From assembly GCA_009917445.1 (NCBI GenBank), contig QZEE01000016.1, positions 1 to 64,000 of the forward strand: 64,000 nt of DNA, in the 5' to 3' direction. Position 1 is the stretch's first letter; the number at the start of each line of letters is the position of its first letter. Source of the DNA: a bacterium D16-76. GTDB taxonomy: Bacteria; Bacillota; Clostridia; Oscillospirales; Acutalibacteraceae. Made by a program: the position numbers and the translations under genes. This document shows positions 39,948-49,052 of this stretch, one piece after another. A model generated the notes under the pieces. That model worked only from the letters and a program-made list of their open reading frames with translations, was not told the origin of the DNA and made no database searches.

Positions 39948-40574
39948 TTAGGGTTCGGCTTTTTCCTTGAGCTTGCGGCACAGGGGGAACAGCACACCGC
40001 CCAGGGCGTTGCCGGCGGTCATGAGCAGGATGTAGCCAATGGCCCGGGGGCCCCAGGCGTTGGCGGCGGTGAAGTAGAACATGTTGGCCACGCAGTGCTC
40101 CATGCCGGAAAACACGAACACGGCTACGCCTAGAAACAGCCCCAGGTATTTGCCCAGCTGGTGGGGGTTTTGGCGGTAGCTTTCTACGGCCAGGTAAATG
40201 AGGATGTTGCAGAAAATGGCCAGGATGAAGATGCTTAAGGGGGAATCCCCCAGCTTTTGGCTGCTTAGGGCCCCGGCTTTTTCTATGGCCGCCTGTAGGC
40301 GGGTAAGCCGCAGGGCCCAGCCCATCAGCAGGGTGCCGGTAAGGTTGCCGGCCCAGATGAGCAGGCAGCTGGCCGCGTAGGCGGGGGGGTTATCGAACAG
40401 GTAGCAGACTTTGCCGGTGAACAGGGCCAGGCCCAGGGTGCACACGGCAAAAAGCCCCACCGAAAACAGCGCGGCCCCTACGGCTTTGTTGTCGCTGCAC
40501 AGGTTGGCAATGCCCCCAATGGAGATGGCCGCCCCGGCCAGCACGGCGTATACAAACGTGACAAGATGCTTCAT
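39948..40574 (-). CDS. Formate/nitrite transporter (FNT) family channel
   Basis: 208 residues from ATG at 40572-40574 with AAAGGGG upstream; the longer start adds nine residues without a ribosome site. Six membrane spans are visible, with the FNT signatures AGAAISIGGIANL near the N-terminus, LFTGKVCYLF, the span WAGNLTGTLLMG and SGMEHCVANMFYF near residue 155. FNT pentamers pass formate, nitrite or hydrosulfide. The neighbouring sulfite-reductase-like gene makes a hydrosulfide-type role worth considering. Confidence 0.9.
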   Translation of the reverse strand: MKHLVTFVYAVLAGAAISIGGIANLCSDNKAVGAALFSVGLFAVCTLGLALFTGKVCYLFDNPPAYAASCLLIWAGNLTGTLLMGWALRLTRLQAAIEKAGALSSQKLGDSPLSIFILAIFCNILIYLAVESYRQNPHQLGKYLGLFLGVAVFVFSGMEHCVANMFYFTAANAWGPRAIGYILLMTAGNALGGVLFPLCRKLKEKAEP

Positions 40575-40639
40575 AAGCGCCCCTTTCCCGAGCTTTTTCA
40601 CCCATTATAGCGCGGGGCGGGGGAAATTGCAAGGCCGCG

Positions 40640-40781
40640 GGGTTTTGGGGGGAGTGTCCAAAGGCGCGTTTTATGCCTCCGGCGGTTTAGGGGCTTTGCC
40701 CCTGAAAACCCCACAAACCCTTTTAAAAAAGGGTTTGATCCCAAAACTTAATTTTACAAACTCTGCGATTTGGACACTCCC
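40640..40781. repeat. MITE-like element with 13-bp terminal inverted repeats
   Basis: GGGAGTGTCCAAA (40650-40662) and TTTGGACACTCCC (40769-40781) are perfect inverted ends around a body containing TTTTATGCCTCCGGCGGTTT and the AAACCCTTTTAAAAAAGGGTTT hairpin (listed here in part). No ORF inside. Confidence 0.75.
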
Positions 40782-40945
40782 GGGTTTTGGGGGGAGTGTC
40801 CAACCACGCGTTTTATGCCTCTGGCGGTTTAGGGGCTTTGGCGGCCAGCCGCTGGGCGCGTGCCACCGGTACGCAGCGACCCCTTTTAAAAGAAGGGTAA
40901 ACATTCCCTGCGGGGATGTTTGATCCTAAAACTGATTTTTTGCGT
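40782..40945. repeat. Adjacent second copy of the MITE-like element
   Basis: Repeats GGGTTTTGGGGGGAGTGTCC at its left end, then TTTTATGCCTCTGGCGGTTT. Its centre carries GCGTGCCACCGGTACGCAGC plus GACCCC, an inverted relative of the GGGGTCGCTGCGTGCC block of the 36537 repeat. No right-hand inverted end was found. The gap 40575-41065 holds nothing else I can identify. Confidence 0.7.
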
Positions 40946-41065
40946 TTGGTGTATGGTTTTTTATTTAACTCCGCGTTTCAGAAACTCCCTGCCGGGGGGC
41001 TGGCTTGGGCAACAAATGGATAGGTTTTTGTAACATCTGCGTATGGCGCGGCGGGGCTGGGTGTG

Positions 41066-41926
41066 CTATAGTATTTTGGAAAGGGCGTCCCGGTCCTGCT
41101 GGGTGCCGGAGCGCTCTTGGGCCCGGTACTGGCTGGGGGACAGGCCCATGCGCTGCTTGAAGGCTTTGTGGAAGGCTTCGGGCTCTTGGTAGCCGCAGGA
41201 GAAGGCTACGGCGGCAATGGGCAGCTGGGTCATGGCCAGGAGCTGGGCGGCCCGGGTCATGCGGAAGGTCTGCAGGTATTTTACCGGGGAAAGGCCGGTG
41301 TGCTTTTTGAACAGTATGCTCAGGTAGCTGCGGTTTACCCCTACGTACCGGGCAATGTCCTCTACCCGCAGGGGGTCGTGGTAATTGTTCTGGATGTAGC
41401 GGATGGCCTGCTCGACGTAGGCGTTTTCGGCACGGGCGGGCATGGCCGGCCGGGCGGCTTGGGCCAGGGCGGAGAAAAACAGCAGCAGCATGGCTTCCCG
41501 CCGGTAGGCGTCTTGGGGGGTGGCGTGGTTGTGCTCTAACATGTCCAGGATGTATTTTTCCGGGCTTTGCTGGGGCTGGCAGGTGAACACCGGCGAATCT
41601 TGGGACAGGCCTACCGAGCGCAGGAGCTCTAGGGCGCGGCTGCCGGAAAAGCCTACCCATACATATGTCCAGGGGCGCTGCATGTGGGCGGTGTATACGG
41701 TCATGTAGTCGGGCTCGATTAAAAAGCCCTGGCCTTTTTCCAGGCGGTAGGTGCTGCCGCCGGCGGAGAAGGAGCCTTCGCCGTCTAAGATATAATGGAT
41801 GAGGTAGAAGCTGCGCACCGCCGGGCCGTATTGGTGGCCGGGCTTTGTCTGGGAACGGCCGAAGTTGTTGACGTAAAGGCCCTGGGCCTCTGCCTGGGGC
41901 AGCTTGAAGTTTAGGGAGTTTTCCAT
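41066..41926 (-). CDS. AraC-family regulator with cupin sensor
   Basis: 286 residues. The N-terminal half is a cupin-like sugar-sensing domain (YLIHYILDGEGSFSAGG, GQGFLIEPDYMTVYTA). The C-terminal 100 residues hold two helix-turn-helix units (LRVEDIARYVGVNRSYLSIL and IAAVAFSCGYQEPEAFHKAF with the FSCGY signature). It is transcribed away from galT across a 192-base gap, so control of galT or carbohydrate use is a reasonable inference. Confidence 0.92.
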   Translation of the reverse strand: MENSLNFKLPQAEAQGLYVNNFGRSQTKPGHQYGPAVRSFYLIHYILDGEGSFSAGGSTYRLEKGQGFLIEPDYMTVYTAHMQRPWTYVWVGFSGSRALELLRSVGLSQDSPVFTCQPQQSPEKYILDMLEHNHATPQDAYRREAMLLLFFSALAQAARPAMPARAENAYVEQAIRYIQNNYHDPLRVEDIARYVGVNRSYLSILFKKHTGLSPVKYLQTFRMTRAAQLLAMTQLPIAAVAFSCGYQEPEAFHKAFKQRMGLSPSQYRAQERSGTQQDRDALSKIL

Positions 41927-42118
41927 AGGGGGCCACCTTTCGCGGATAGTGGTTTTATTATAGCTTACTTTTGCGGAAAAGGGAAGCGGGGGGTTGGTGA
42001 ATCCTCTTGGGTTTTATATGGACGTATTACCTCTGCACACAATAGTAGGGAATACACGGCTATCTTTTCCTATTATTTCTTTCAGGAATAATATCTAGTT
42101 AATAAGGAGTGGTGCACA

Positions 42119-43618
42119 TTGGCAAACAAAAGTGACAACGGGGTTTCGAAGCTGGTGGCTTATGCCCTTGGGCGGGGGCTGGTTGAGCCCTGCGAGCGCA
42201 GCTGGGCGATTAACTCCCTGCTGGACGCCCTGGGGCTGGAGAGCTACACGGAACCCAGCGTACAGGGGGAGGCGCTGGAATTGGCGCCTATTTTGGATGA
42301 GCTGCTGGACGACGCTTATGCCCGGGGGGTGCTGGGGGAGGATTCGGTGGTGTACCGGGATTTGCTGGACACGGAAATTATGGGGCGGTTAACGCCGCGG
42401 CCTGCCCAGGTCATAGGGAAGTTTAGGGCGCTTTATGAGGATAGCCCCCGCAAAGCTACGGACTGGTATTATGCTTTTAGCCAGGACACCAACTACATCC
42501 GCCGGGACCGTATTGCCAAGGACATAGCCTGGAAGGCCCCGACCCCTTATGGGGATTTGGACATTACCATAAACCTTTCGAAGCCGGAAAAGGACCCTAA
42601 GGCGATTGCGGCGGCAAAGGACCTGCCGGTTTCGGCTTACCCAAGGTGCCAGCTGTGCGCGGAAAATGAGGGGTATGGGGGGCGCGTCAATTACCCGGCC
42701 AGGCAGAACCACCGGGTTATACCGATTACCATAAGCGGGTCGCCCTGGTTTTTGCAGTATTCGCCTTATGTGTACTATAATGAGCACTGCATCTGCTTTA
42801 ACGCCCAGCACACACCTATGAAGATAGACCGGGCCTGCTTTGAGAAGCTGTTGGATTTTGTGGGGCAGTTCCCCCATTATTTTGTGGGGTCTAACGCCGA
42901 CCTGCCTATTGTGGGGGGGTCCATCCTGGCCCATGACCACTTCCAGGGCGGGCGGTATACCTTCCCTATGGAGCTGGCCCCGGTTGAGGTGGGTTTCAGC
43001 TTCCCGGGGTTTGAGGACGTAGAGGCGGGGATTGTCAAGTGGCCGTTGTCGGTTATCCGGCTGGCATGCGGGGAGCCGGGGCGGCTGGTGGAGCTGGCCC
43101 ACCGGGTTTTGCAGGCCTGGCGGGGGTATACGGACGAAAGCGCCTGCATCTTTGCGGAAACGGAGGGGGAGCCCCACAACACCATTACCCCCATTGCCCG
43201 GCGCAGGGGGGAGGATTTTGAGCTGGATTTGGTGCTGCGCAACAACCTTACGACCCCGGAACACCCGTTGGGGCTGTACCATCCCCACGGGGAGCTGCAC
43301 CATATTAAGAAGGAGAATATTGGGCTTATTGAGGTTATGGGCCGGGCCATACTGCCGCCCAGGCTGAAGGATGAGCTGGATGCTGTGGCAGAGGGGTTGG
43401 CTGCCGGCGCGGACCTGCGCGCCAGCGCCCTTACGGCGCCACATGCCCAGTGGGCGGAATCTTTCCGCAAGGATTATGTGGTGACAGAGGAAAACGCCTG
43501 GGATATTGTGAAGAAGGAGACCGGCATGGTCTTTGCGAAGGTGCTGGAACATGCGGGGGTCTATGCCCGGAATGAGGAGGGCCGGGAGGCTTTCCTGCGG
43601 TTTTTGCGGTCTGTTTAA
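42119..43618 (+). CDS. galT: UDP-glucose-hexose-1-phosphate uridylyltransferase, class II
   Basis: 499 residues from a TTG at 42119 with AAGGAG 9 bases upstream. It is the long Firmicute class II GalT: RAQVIGKFRALYEDSPRKAT-like opening (RPAQVIGKFRALYED), DTNYIRRDRIAKDIAW, and the catalytic nucleotide-binding blocks SGSPWFLQYSPYVYYNEHCI and GGSILAHDHFQGGRYTFPME with the HxH pair. It exchanges uridylyl between UDP-glucose and galactose-1-phosphate in the Leloir pathway. No galK or galE lies beside it; the divergent AraC gene may control it. Confidence 0.95.
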   Translation: MANKSDNGVSKLVAYALGRGLVEPCERSWAINSLLDALGLESYTEPSVQGEALELAPILDELLDDAYARGVLGEDSVVYRDLLDTEIMGRLTPRPAQVIGKFRALYEDSPRKATDWYYAFSQDTNYIRRDRIAKDIAWKAPTPYGDLDITINLSKPEKDPKAIAAAKDLPVSAYPRCQLCAENEGYGGRVNYPARQNHRVIPITISGSPWFLQYSPYVYYNEHCICFNAQHTPMKIDRACFEKLLDFVGQFPHYFVGSNADLPIVGGSILAHDHFQGGRYTFPMELAPVEVGFSFPGFEDVEAGIVKWPLSVIRLACGEPGRLVELAHRVLQAWRGYTDESACIFAETEGEPHNTITPIARRRGEDFELDLVLRNNLTTPEHPLGLYHPHGELHHIKKENIGLIEVMGRAILPPRLKDELDAVAEGLAAGADLRASALTAPHAQWAESFRKDYVVTEENAWDIVKKETGMVFAKVLEHAGVYARNEEGREAFLRFLRSV

Positions 43619-43705
43619 AGGGCCGTTATTTGCAGTCTGTTTAGGGGCGCTATAAATACAGAGAGCCGCTGGCGTGGGGGCCGGCGGCTTTCTGTTTTTA
43701 TGGGC

Positions 43706-44164
43706 TTATTGCTCCAGGTCCAGCAGGCGGTTGGTTTGGGGCCGGGGGGCCACGGTTACCGTTAGCTCGTTTTGGCTGGAAAGGTTGGAATCGATATCCA
43801 GGGTATAGCGGATGTCCAGGGAGCCGCCCTCGCGGCCCAGGTCAGCGTTAAGGCGGCTGGTGAAGACCCCTACGGTCAAGGAACCAAAGCCTGTGTCGTA
43901 CAGGCACAGGTGCCGGCGGCCTTCCTCTAAGATCAGCCGGGTGGAAGAGCCCTGGCGGATCATGGTCACTTTGCCCGGCTCTATTTTTAAGACGGCGGTG
44001 TGAGCCAGCTTGGGGTCGTCCTCGTCGTACTCTTTATAGGCGATGAACCGGGCCCCCTCCCGCTGGGTATAGGTGCCGGTGGTGCTCAGGGTGACTTCCC
44101 CCCGGTCCTCCGCGGTGTAAAGCTGCCGCCCGGTAATGCTGATGTTGTAATCCTCTTTAAACAT
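43706..44164 (-). CDS. DUF1934 (YwiB-like) protein
   Basis: 152 residues. A lipocalin-like beta barrel family of Firmicutes: ISITGRQLYTAEDRGEVTLS, FIAYKEYDEDDPKLAHTAVL, GSLTVGVFTSRL and DIRYTLDIDSNLSSQNELTV. Function is not established. It lies 50 bases after murI on the minus strand and is probably in the ddl-murI operon. Confidence 0.85.
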   Translation of the reverse strand: MFKEDYNISITGRQLYTAEDRGEVTLSTTGTYTQREGARFIAYKEYDEDDPKLAHTAVLKIEPGKVTMIRQGSSTRLILEEGRRHLCLYDTGFGSLTVGVFTSRLNADLGREGGSLDIRYTLDIDSNLSSQNELTVTVAPRPQTNRLLDLEQ

Positions 44165-44215
44165 ATGCCTGCTCCTTTCCGCGGCTGGGGCCCGTGCAAA
44201 AGCCCGTGCGGGGTG

Positions 44216-45031
44216 TCAAGTATTTTCCATGTCAATCCTTTGGGTGCGGCCCTGTATGCTGTGGCCCAGGAAGAGCTCGGCCACGCTGGTGAAGCTTTCC
44301 GGCTCGTCGGTGACGTAAAAGGCGGCCTGCCGGGGGGAGCCCGGCCCGCAGAGCATGTCTTTTTCCCGCAGCCGGCCGGCCAGGGCCAGGGCGGCTTCTT
44401 TCCCGGGGTCTATAAGGGCGACGCTGCGGCCCATGACGCTGCCGATGGTCGCGCTGATGATGGGGTAATGGGTGCACCCCAGGATGAGGGTGTCTACCCC
44501 GGCTTCCCGGATAGGGCCCAGGTAGCGCTGGGCCACCAGCCGGGTGACTTCCTCTTGGGGGGACACAAAGGCGTTTTCTACCAGGGGCACGAACAGGGGG
44601 CAGGGCTGGGAGTACACCTGGATTTGGTAGTCGAGCTTTAAAAGGGCTTTGCGGTAGGCATCGCTGTGTATGGTGGCGCTGGTGCCGATGACCCCGATCT
44701 TTTTGTTTTGGGTGCGGGCCGCCGCTGCCCGGGCCGCGGGGCCGATGACGTCAAAGTAGGGCACGGGCAGGGCCTGGCCAATGTCGCCGGCGGTGGAGCT
44801 TACGGTGCCGCAGGCGGCCAGCACGGCTTTTACGTCCTGCTTCATGAGGAAGGCCATGTCCTGGGCGGCGTAGCGGCGGATGGTGTCGCGGCCCCGGGTG
44901 CCGTAGGGGACCCGGCCGGTGTCGCCGAAATAGACCACGCTTTCTTGGGGGAGGGCCTGTTCCAGCTCTTTTACAGCGGTAAGGCCCCCCAGGCCGGAAT
45001 CGAACACGCCGATGGGGCGGTTATCCATCAT
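44216..45031 (-). CDS. murI: Glutamate racemase
   Basis: 271 residues from ATG at 45029-45031 after GGGGGTGG (a second ATG follows directly). Family blocks: PIGVFDSGLGGLTAVKEL, VVYFGDTGRVPYGTRG, and the second catalytic cysteine in LILGCTHYPII near residue 185. The first catalytic cysteine is present in AACGTVSS, where most MurI proteins have ACNTAS, so the adjacent Asn is Gly. It supplies D-glutamate for peptidoglycan. It follows ddl by ten bases. Confidence 0.93.
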   Translation of the reverse strand: MMDNRPIGVFDSGLGGLTAVKELEQALPQESVVYFGDTGRVPYGTRGRDTIRRYAAQDMAFLMKQDVKAVLAACGTVSSTAGDIGQALPVPYFDVIGPAARAAAARTQNKKIGVIGTSATIHSDAYRKALLKLDYQIQVYSQPCPLFVPLVENAFVSPQEEVTRLVAQRYLGPIREAGVDTLILGCTHYPIISATIGSVMGRSVALIDPGKEAALALAGRLREKDMLCGPGSPRQAAFYVTDEPESFTSVAELFLGHSIQGRTQRIDMENT

Positions 45032-45041
45032 GCCACCCCCT

Positions 45042-46121
45042 TTAACACCCGGCCTGCTTAAAGGCCAGCTGGATGAGCTTATCCAGCAGCTCCCCATAGG
45101 TGAGGCCCATGGCCATCCACAGCTTGGGGTACATGCTGATGGAGGTGAAGCCCGGCAGGGTGTTCAGCTCGTTTAGGACCACCTTTTGCTCGGGGGTCAC
45201 GAAGAAGTCTACCCGCGCCAGGCCGGAGCAGCCCAGCAGGCGGTAGGCGCGCACGGCGGTTTCGCGGATTTCCTCGGCTGCTTCCTGGGGGATGCGGGCC
45301 GGGATGTACAGCTGGCTGGTGCCGTTGACGTACTTGTCGTCGTAGTCGTAAAAGGCGGCGGAGGCCCCGATCTCGCCTACCAGGGAGGCTTGGGCGTCCT
45401 GCCGGTTGCCCAGCACGGCGCACTCCACCTCTTGGCCGGTTACGCCTTCCTCTACGATGATTTTTACGTCTTCCTGGGCGGCCTTGCGGATGGCTTCGTC
45501 CAGGCCCTGGGGGCCGTCTACCCGGCTGACGCCTACGGAGGACCCGGCATTGGCGGGCTTGACGAAGACGGGGAAGTTGAGGCGGGCGCAGATTCTATTT
45601 TTAATGGTTTCCGGCGCGCAGGCAAAGCGGTCGGAGTAGAACCACAGGTAGTGGGCCTGCTCGATATTGGCGGCGGACAGCAGCGTGTGGGTTACGGCTT
45701 TGTCCATGCAGATGGCGGAGGCCTCTGTATTGCAGCCCACGTACGGGATGCCGGACAGGGCTAAAAGGCCCTGCAGGGTGCCGTCCTCGCCGTTTTTGCC
45801 GTGGAGGGCTGGGAACACGCAGTCAATATGGATGGTGCGCGCCGGCGGGCCCAGCACCACCAGGCCGTGCACCGAGGGGTCGGGGGAGAGGGCGGCGGGG
45901 GCCACGTCGCCTTTTTCCCAGGCGCCGCCGGACAGCTGGGCGGGGTCGCCGGTAAACAGCAGCCAGCGGCCTTCTTTGGTGATGCCCACCATGTGCAGCT
46001 CGTATTTCTCTTTGTCCAGGTTCTCAATAATGGAGCCCGCCGACATTAAGGAGACCTCGTGCTCGGAGGACTGGCCCCCAAACAGGAGGGCCACGCTTAT
46101 TTTTTTGCTGGGTTGGCTCAT
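45042..46121 (-). CDS. ddl: D-alanine-D-alanine ligase
   Basis: 359 residues. The ATP-grasp ligase blocks are clear: VALLFGGQSSEHEVSLMSA, HGKNGEDGTLQGLLALSGIP, VKPANAGSSVGVSRVD, and the C-terminal LARVDFFVTPEQKVVLNELN followed by TLPGFTSISMYPKL. The Tyr/Phe selector region cannot be assigned safely, so D-Ala-D-Lac or D-Ser specificity is not excluded, but no van genes are nearby. First gene of the wall operon ddl-murI-DUF1934. Confidence 0.95.
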   Translation of the reverse strand: MSQPSKKISVALLFGGQSSEHEVSLMSAGSIIENLDKEKYELHMVGITKEGRWLLFTGDPAQLSGGAWEKGDVAPAALSPDPSVHGLVVLGPPARTIHIDCVFPALHGKNGEDGTLQGLLALSGIPYVGCNTEASAICMDKAVTHTLLSAANIEQAHYLWFYSDRFACAPETIKNRICARLNFPVFVKPANAGSSVGVSRVDGPQGLDEAIRKAAQEDVKIIVEEGVTGQEVECAVLGNRQDAQASLVGEIGASAAFYDYDDKYVNGTSQLYIPARIPQEAAEEIRETAVRAYRLLGCSGLARVDFFVTPEQKVVLNELNTLPGFTSISMYPKLWMAMGLTYGELLDKLIQLAFKQAGC

Positions 46122-46315
46122 AACAGCAACATCTCGTTTCTATAAAGAGTTTTTCTCGGGGGGGATGGGGGCCGGGGAAAAATCCCGGCTATTTATTATA
46201 CTATATGTACCTGGATTTCGCAACCACTACTTATGAAGAATAATGGGCTAAAGCGCTGCCGGCGGGCTGGGAGCGGCGGGTTTTATGGAAGGGGAACTTT
46301 TGTTCATTTTGAGGA

Positions 46316-46344
46316 TTGCAATAAGAAAACATTTGTGCTATACT
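46316..46344 (+). promoter_or_regulatory. uvrB promoter
   Basis: TTGCAA (46316-46321), 17-base spacer, TATACT (46339-46344). No clear LexA box was found. Confidence 0.7.
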
Positions 46345-46385
46345 GGTACACGAATGAAAAGCGAACTGTGAAAGGGTAAAAGCAT

Positions 46386-48392
46386 ATGCGCAACGATACC
46401 TTCCAATTGACAGCGCCCTATAAGCCCACCGGCGACCAGCCCGAGGCCATTGACAGACTGGTGAAGGGCATACAGCAGGGGGACAAGGAGCAGACTTTGC
46501 TGGGCGTTACGGGGTCTGGCAAGACCTTTACCATGGCCAACGTGATCGCCCGCCTGAACCGCCCGACCCTGGTGCTGGCCCACAACAAGACTTTGGCCGC
46601 CCAGCTTTGCTCGGAGTTTAGGGAGTTTTTCCCCAACAATGCGGTGGAATATTTTGTGAGCTATTACGACTATTACCAGCCGGAGGCTTATATTGCCCAG
46701 ACGGACACGTATATTGAGAAGGATTCGGCTATTAACGACGAGATCGACAAGCTGCGGCACAGCGCTACCTGCGCCCTTTCGGAGCGGCGGGACGTGATTA
46801 TTGTGGCGTCGGTTTCCTGCATTTACAGCTTGGGCGACCCTATTGACTACCGGACGATGGTGATCTCCCTGCGGCCGGGCAAGGAGATGGAACGGGACGA
46901 CCTTTTGAAGCGGCTGGTGGCCCTGCAGTATGAGCGCAACGACATCAACTTTATCCGCAACAAGTTCCGGGTGCGGGGGGATGTGGTGGAGATCTTTCCG
47001 GCGGAGTCCAGCGACAAGGCGGTGCGGGTGGAGTTTTTTGGCGACGAGATTGAGCGCATACGGGAGTTTAACCCCCTTACCGGCGACGTGCTGGCGGAGC
47101 TGGGGCATATTGCCATTTACCCGGCTTCCCATTACATTGTGCCCCGGGACAAGATGGAAAAGGCCATAGCGGACCTGCATGAAGAGATGGAGAAGCAGGT
47201 GGCGTCCTTTAAGGAGCAGGGCAAGCTGATTGAGGCCCAGCGCATTGAGCAGAGGACGCGGTATGACATGGAGATGCTGATGGAGATCGGCTTCTGCAAG
47301 GGCATTGAGAACTATTCCCGGGTGCTTTCGGGGCGGGAGCCGGGCAGCGCGCCGTTTACTTTGCTGGATTATTTCCCGGAGGATTTCCTGTTGTTTGTGG
47401 ATGAGTCCCATGTGACGCTGCCCCAGGTGCGGGGCATGTTTGCCGGCGACCATGCCCGCAAGGAACAGCTTGTGCAGTATGGCTTCCGGCTGCCTTCGGC
47501 TTTTGACAACCGGCCTTTGAACTTTGACGAGTTTTATGGGCATATTGGCCAGGCGGTGTTTGTCAGCGCTACGCCGGGGGATTTGGAGCTGGAGAAGTCG
47601 GCCCAGGTGGTGGAGCAGGTGATACGGCCCACGGGGCTTTTGGACCCGCTGATTACGGTGAAGCCTACGGACGGGCAGATTGACGATTTGATCAGCGAAA
47701 TCAACCTGCGCACGGAGAAGGGGGAAAGGGTGCTGGTGACGACCCTGACAAAGAAGATGGCCGAGGACCTTACCGGCTTTTTGGAGGGGTATGGTATAAA
47801 GGTGCGGTATATGCACCACGATATCGATACGGTGGAGCGCATGGAGATCATACGGGACCTGCGGCTGGGCGAGTTTGACGTGCTGGTGGGCATTAACCTG
47901 CTGCGGGAGGGCCTGGACATACCGGAGGTGTCTTTGGTGGCCATTTTGGACGCGGACAAGGAAGGGTTTTTGCGCAGCGGGCGCAGCATGATACAGACCA
48001 TTGGCCGGGCGGCCCGCAACGCGGGTGGGCAGGTGATCATGTATGCCGACGAGGTGACGGCCTCGATGGAGTACGCCATTACGGAGACCGAGCGCCGCCG
48101 GGGGATACAGGAACGGTACAACCAGGAGCACGGCATTACGCCCAAGACCATAACCAAGAGCGTGGCGGAGATTTTGGAGATTTCTACCCACAAGGAGGAC
48201 AAAGGGAAAAAGAAGAAGCGCTATACCTTTGCCGAGCGCCAGCAGCTGATTGAACAGTACACCAAGGAGATGAAGGCCGCGGCGAAGCTGCTGGAGTTTG
48301 AGCATGCGGCGTATTTGCGGGACAAGATCAAGGAATTGGAGGGCCAGGGGGCGGGCCACGCGCCGGTGCCCAGAAGGCGCGGCCAGCGCTGA
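46386..48392 (+). CDS. uvrB: Excinuclease ABC subunit B
   Basis: 668 residues, the usual UvrB length. Walker A is [13 protein letters not shown] near residue 39; the damage-probing beta hairpin [20 protein letters not shown] and [14 protein letters not shown] is intact; helicase motifs II (DESHVT), V and VI ([16 protein letters not shown]) and the C-terminal UVR domain ([20 protein letters not shown]) are present. UvrB loads at lesions with UvrA in nucleotide excision repair. It is first gene of a cluster with a nitroreductase and uvrA. Confidence 0.98.
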   Translation: MRNDTFQLTAPYKPTGDQPEAIDRLVKGIQQGDKEQTLLGVTGSGKTFTMANVIARLNRPTLVLAHNKTLAAQLCSEFREFFPNNAVEYFVSYYDYYQPEAYIAQTDTYIEKDSAINDEIDKLRHSATCALSERRDVIIVASVSCIYSLGDPIDYRTMVISLRPGKEMERDDLLKRLVALQYERNDINFIRNKFRVRGDVVEIFPAESSDKAVRVEFFGDEIERIREFNPLTGDVLAELGHIAIYPASHYIVPRDKMEKAIADLHEEMEKQVASFKEQGKLIEAQRIEQRTRYDMEMLMEIGFCKGIENYSRVLSGREPGSAPFTLLDYFPEDFLLFVDESHVTLPQVRGMFAGDHARKEQLVQYGFRLPSAFDNRPLNFDEFYGHIGQAVFVSATPGDLELEKSAQVVEQVIRPTGLLDPLITVKPTDGQIDDLISEINLRTEKGERVLVTTLTKKMAEDLTGFLEGYGIKVRYMHHDIDTVERMEIIRDLRLGEFDVLVGINLLREGLDIPEVSLVAILDADKEGFLRSGRSMIQTIGRAARNAGGQVIMYADEVTASMEYAITETERRRGIQERYNQEHGITPKTITKSVAEILEISTHKEDKGKKKKRYTFAERQQLIEQYTKEMKAAAKLLEFEHAAYLRDKIKELEGQGAGHAPVPRRRGQR

Positions 48393-48419
48393 GAGGCCAT
48401 TTGGAAGGAGGTATTAGGT

Positions 48420-48470
48420 ATGTGCGTTGCGTGCGCGGTAGTAAGAGAAGAGAAAGGGCATCCACCGTAG
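48420..48470 (+). CDS. Possible 16-residue leader peptide
   Basis: ATG 48420 follows AAGGAGG by eight bases and encodes MCVACAVVREEKGHPP before TAG. It sits between uvrB and the nitroreductase. The good ribosome site is the only support; it could be a regulatory leader or chance. Confidence 0.3.
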   Translation: MCVACAVVREEKGHPP

Positions 48471-48503
48471 TAACTGAAAAACATCTAAAAGGAGAAATTT
48501 TTT

Positions 48504-49052
48504 ATGAATATCATGGAACGCATTTTAGACCGGAAAAGCTACCGCGGCAAGTATGAAAGCACACCTGTGCCCCGGGAAGACTTGATAAAAATCATGGAAG
48601 CCGGGCTGGCGGCGCCCTCTGGGTGCAACAAGCAGACGGTCAGCTTGATTGCCGTGGACGACCCCGCTGTGCTGGCAAAAGTGAAAGCGGTCATTGACCC
48701 GCCCGCAGGGGACACCGCGCCCGCCATGATCTGCGTTTTGACCCAGAAGATTTTCGCGTACCGAGACCGGTGCTTCCAGGTGCAGGACTATTCGGCGGCG
48801 ATTGAAAATATGCTGCTGGCCATTTGCGAGTTGGGCTATGAAAGCTGCTGGTATGAGGGGCATATTACAGACGGGGATCAAATTGGACGGAAAATGGCGG
48901 ATATTTTGGGTGTGCCGCAGGAATATGATCTGGTTTGCTTCCTGCCGGTCGGCAAGCCTGCCCAGGCCTCGCGGCCTTCGCCCAAGAAAAAGCCTTTTGA
49001 GGAACGGGCCTGGTTTAATGGGTTTAAGATAAAGGAAGGGGAACAGGCATGA
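48504..49052 (+). CDS. Nitroreductase-family flavoprotein
   Basis: 182 residues from ATG 48504 after AAAGGAG. Nitroreductase blocks: [39 protein letters not shown] for FMN binding, [20 protein letters not shown], and a C-terminal [10 protein letters not shown]. It probably reduces quinone or nitro compounds with NAD(P)H. Its stop overlaps the uvrA start by ATGA, so it is translated with uvrA, an uncommon arrangement that suggests coupled expression under chemical stress. Confidence 0.9.
   Translation: MNIMERILDRKSYRGKYESTPVPREDLIKIMEAGLAAPSGCNKQTVSLIAVDDPAVLAKVKAVIDPPAGDTAPAMICVLTQKIFAYRDRCFQVQDYSAAIENMLLAICELGYESCWYEGHITDGDQIGRKMADILGVPQEYDLVCFLPVGKPAQASRPSPKKKPFEERAWFNGFKIKEGEQA

Noticed and set aside
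46300-46385. A LexA box before uvrB.
   Set aside because: Only scattered GAA and GAAC words occur; no GAAC-N4-GTTC type palindrome is present.
46338-48359. A 673-codon minus-strand frame opposite uvrB.
   Set aside because: UvrB is unmistakable on the plus strand; the opposite frame shows no family motif.
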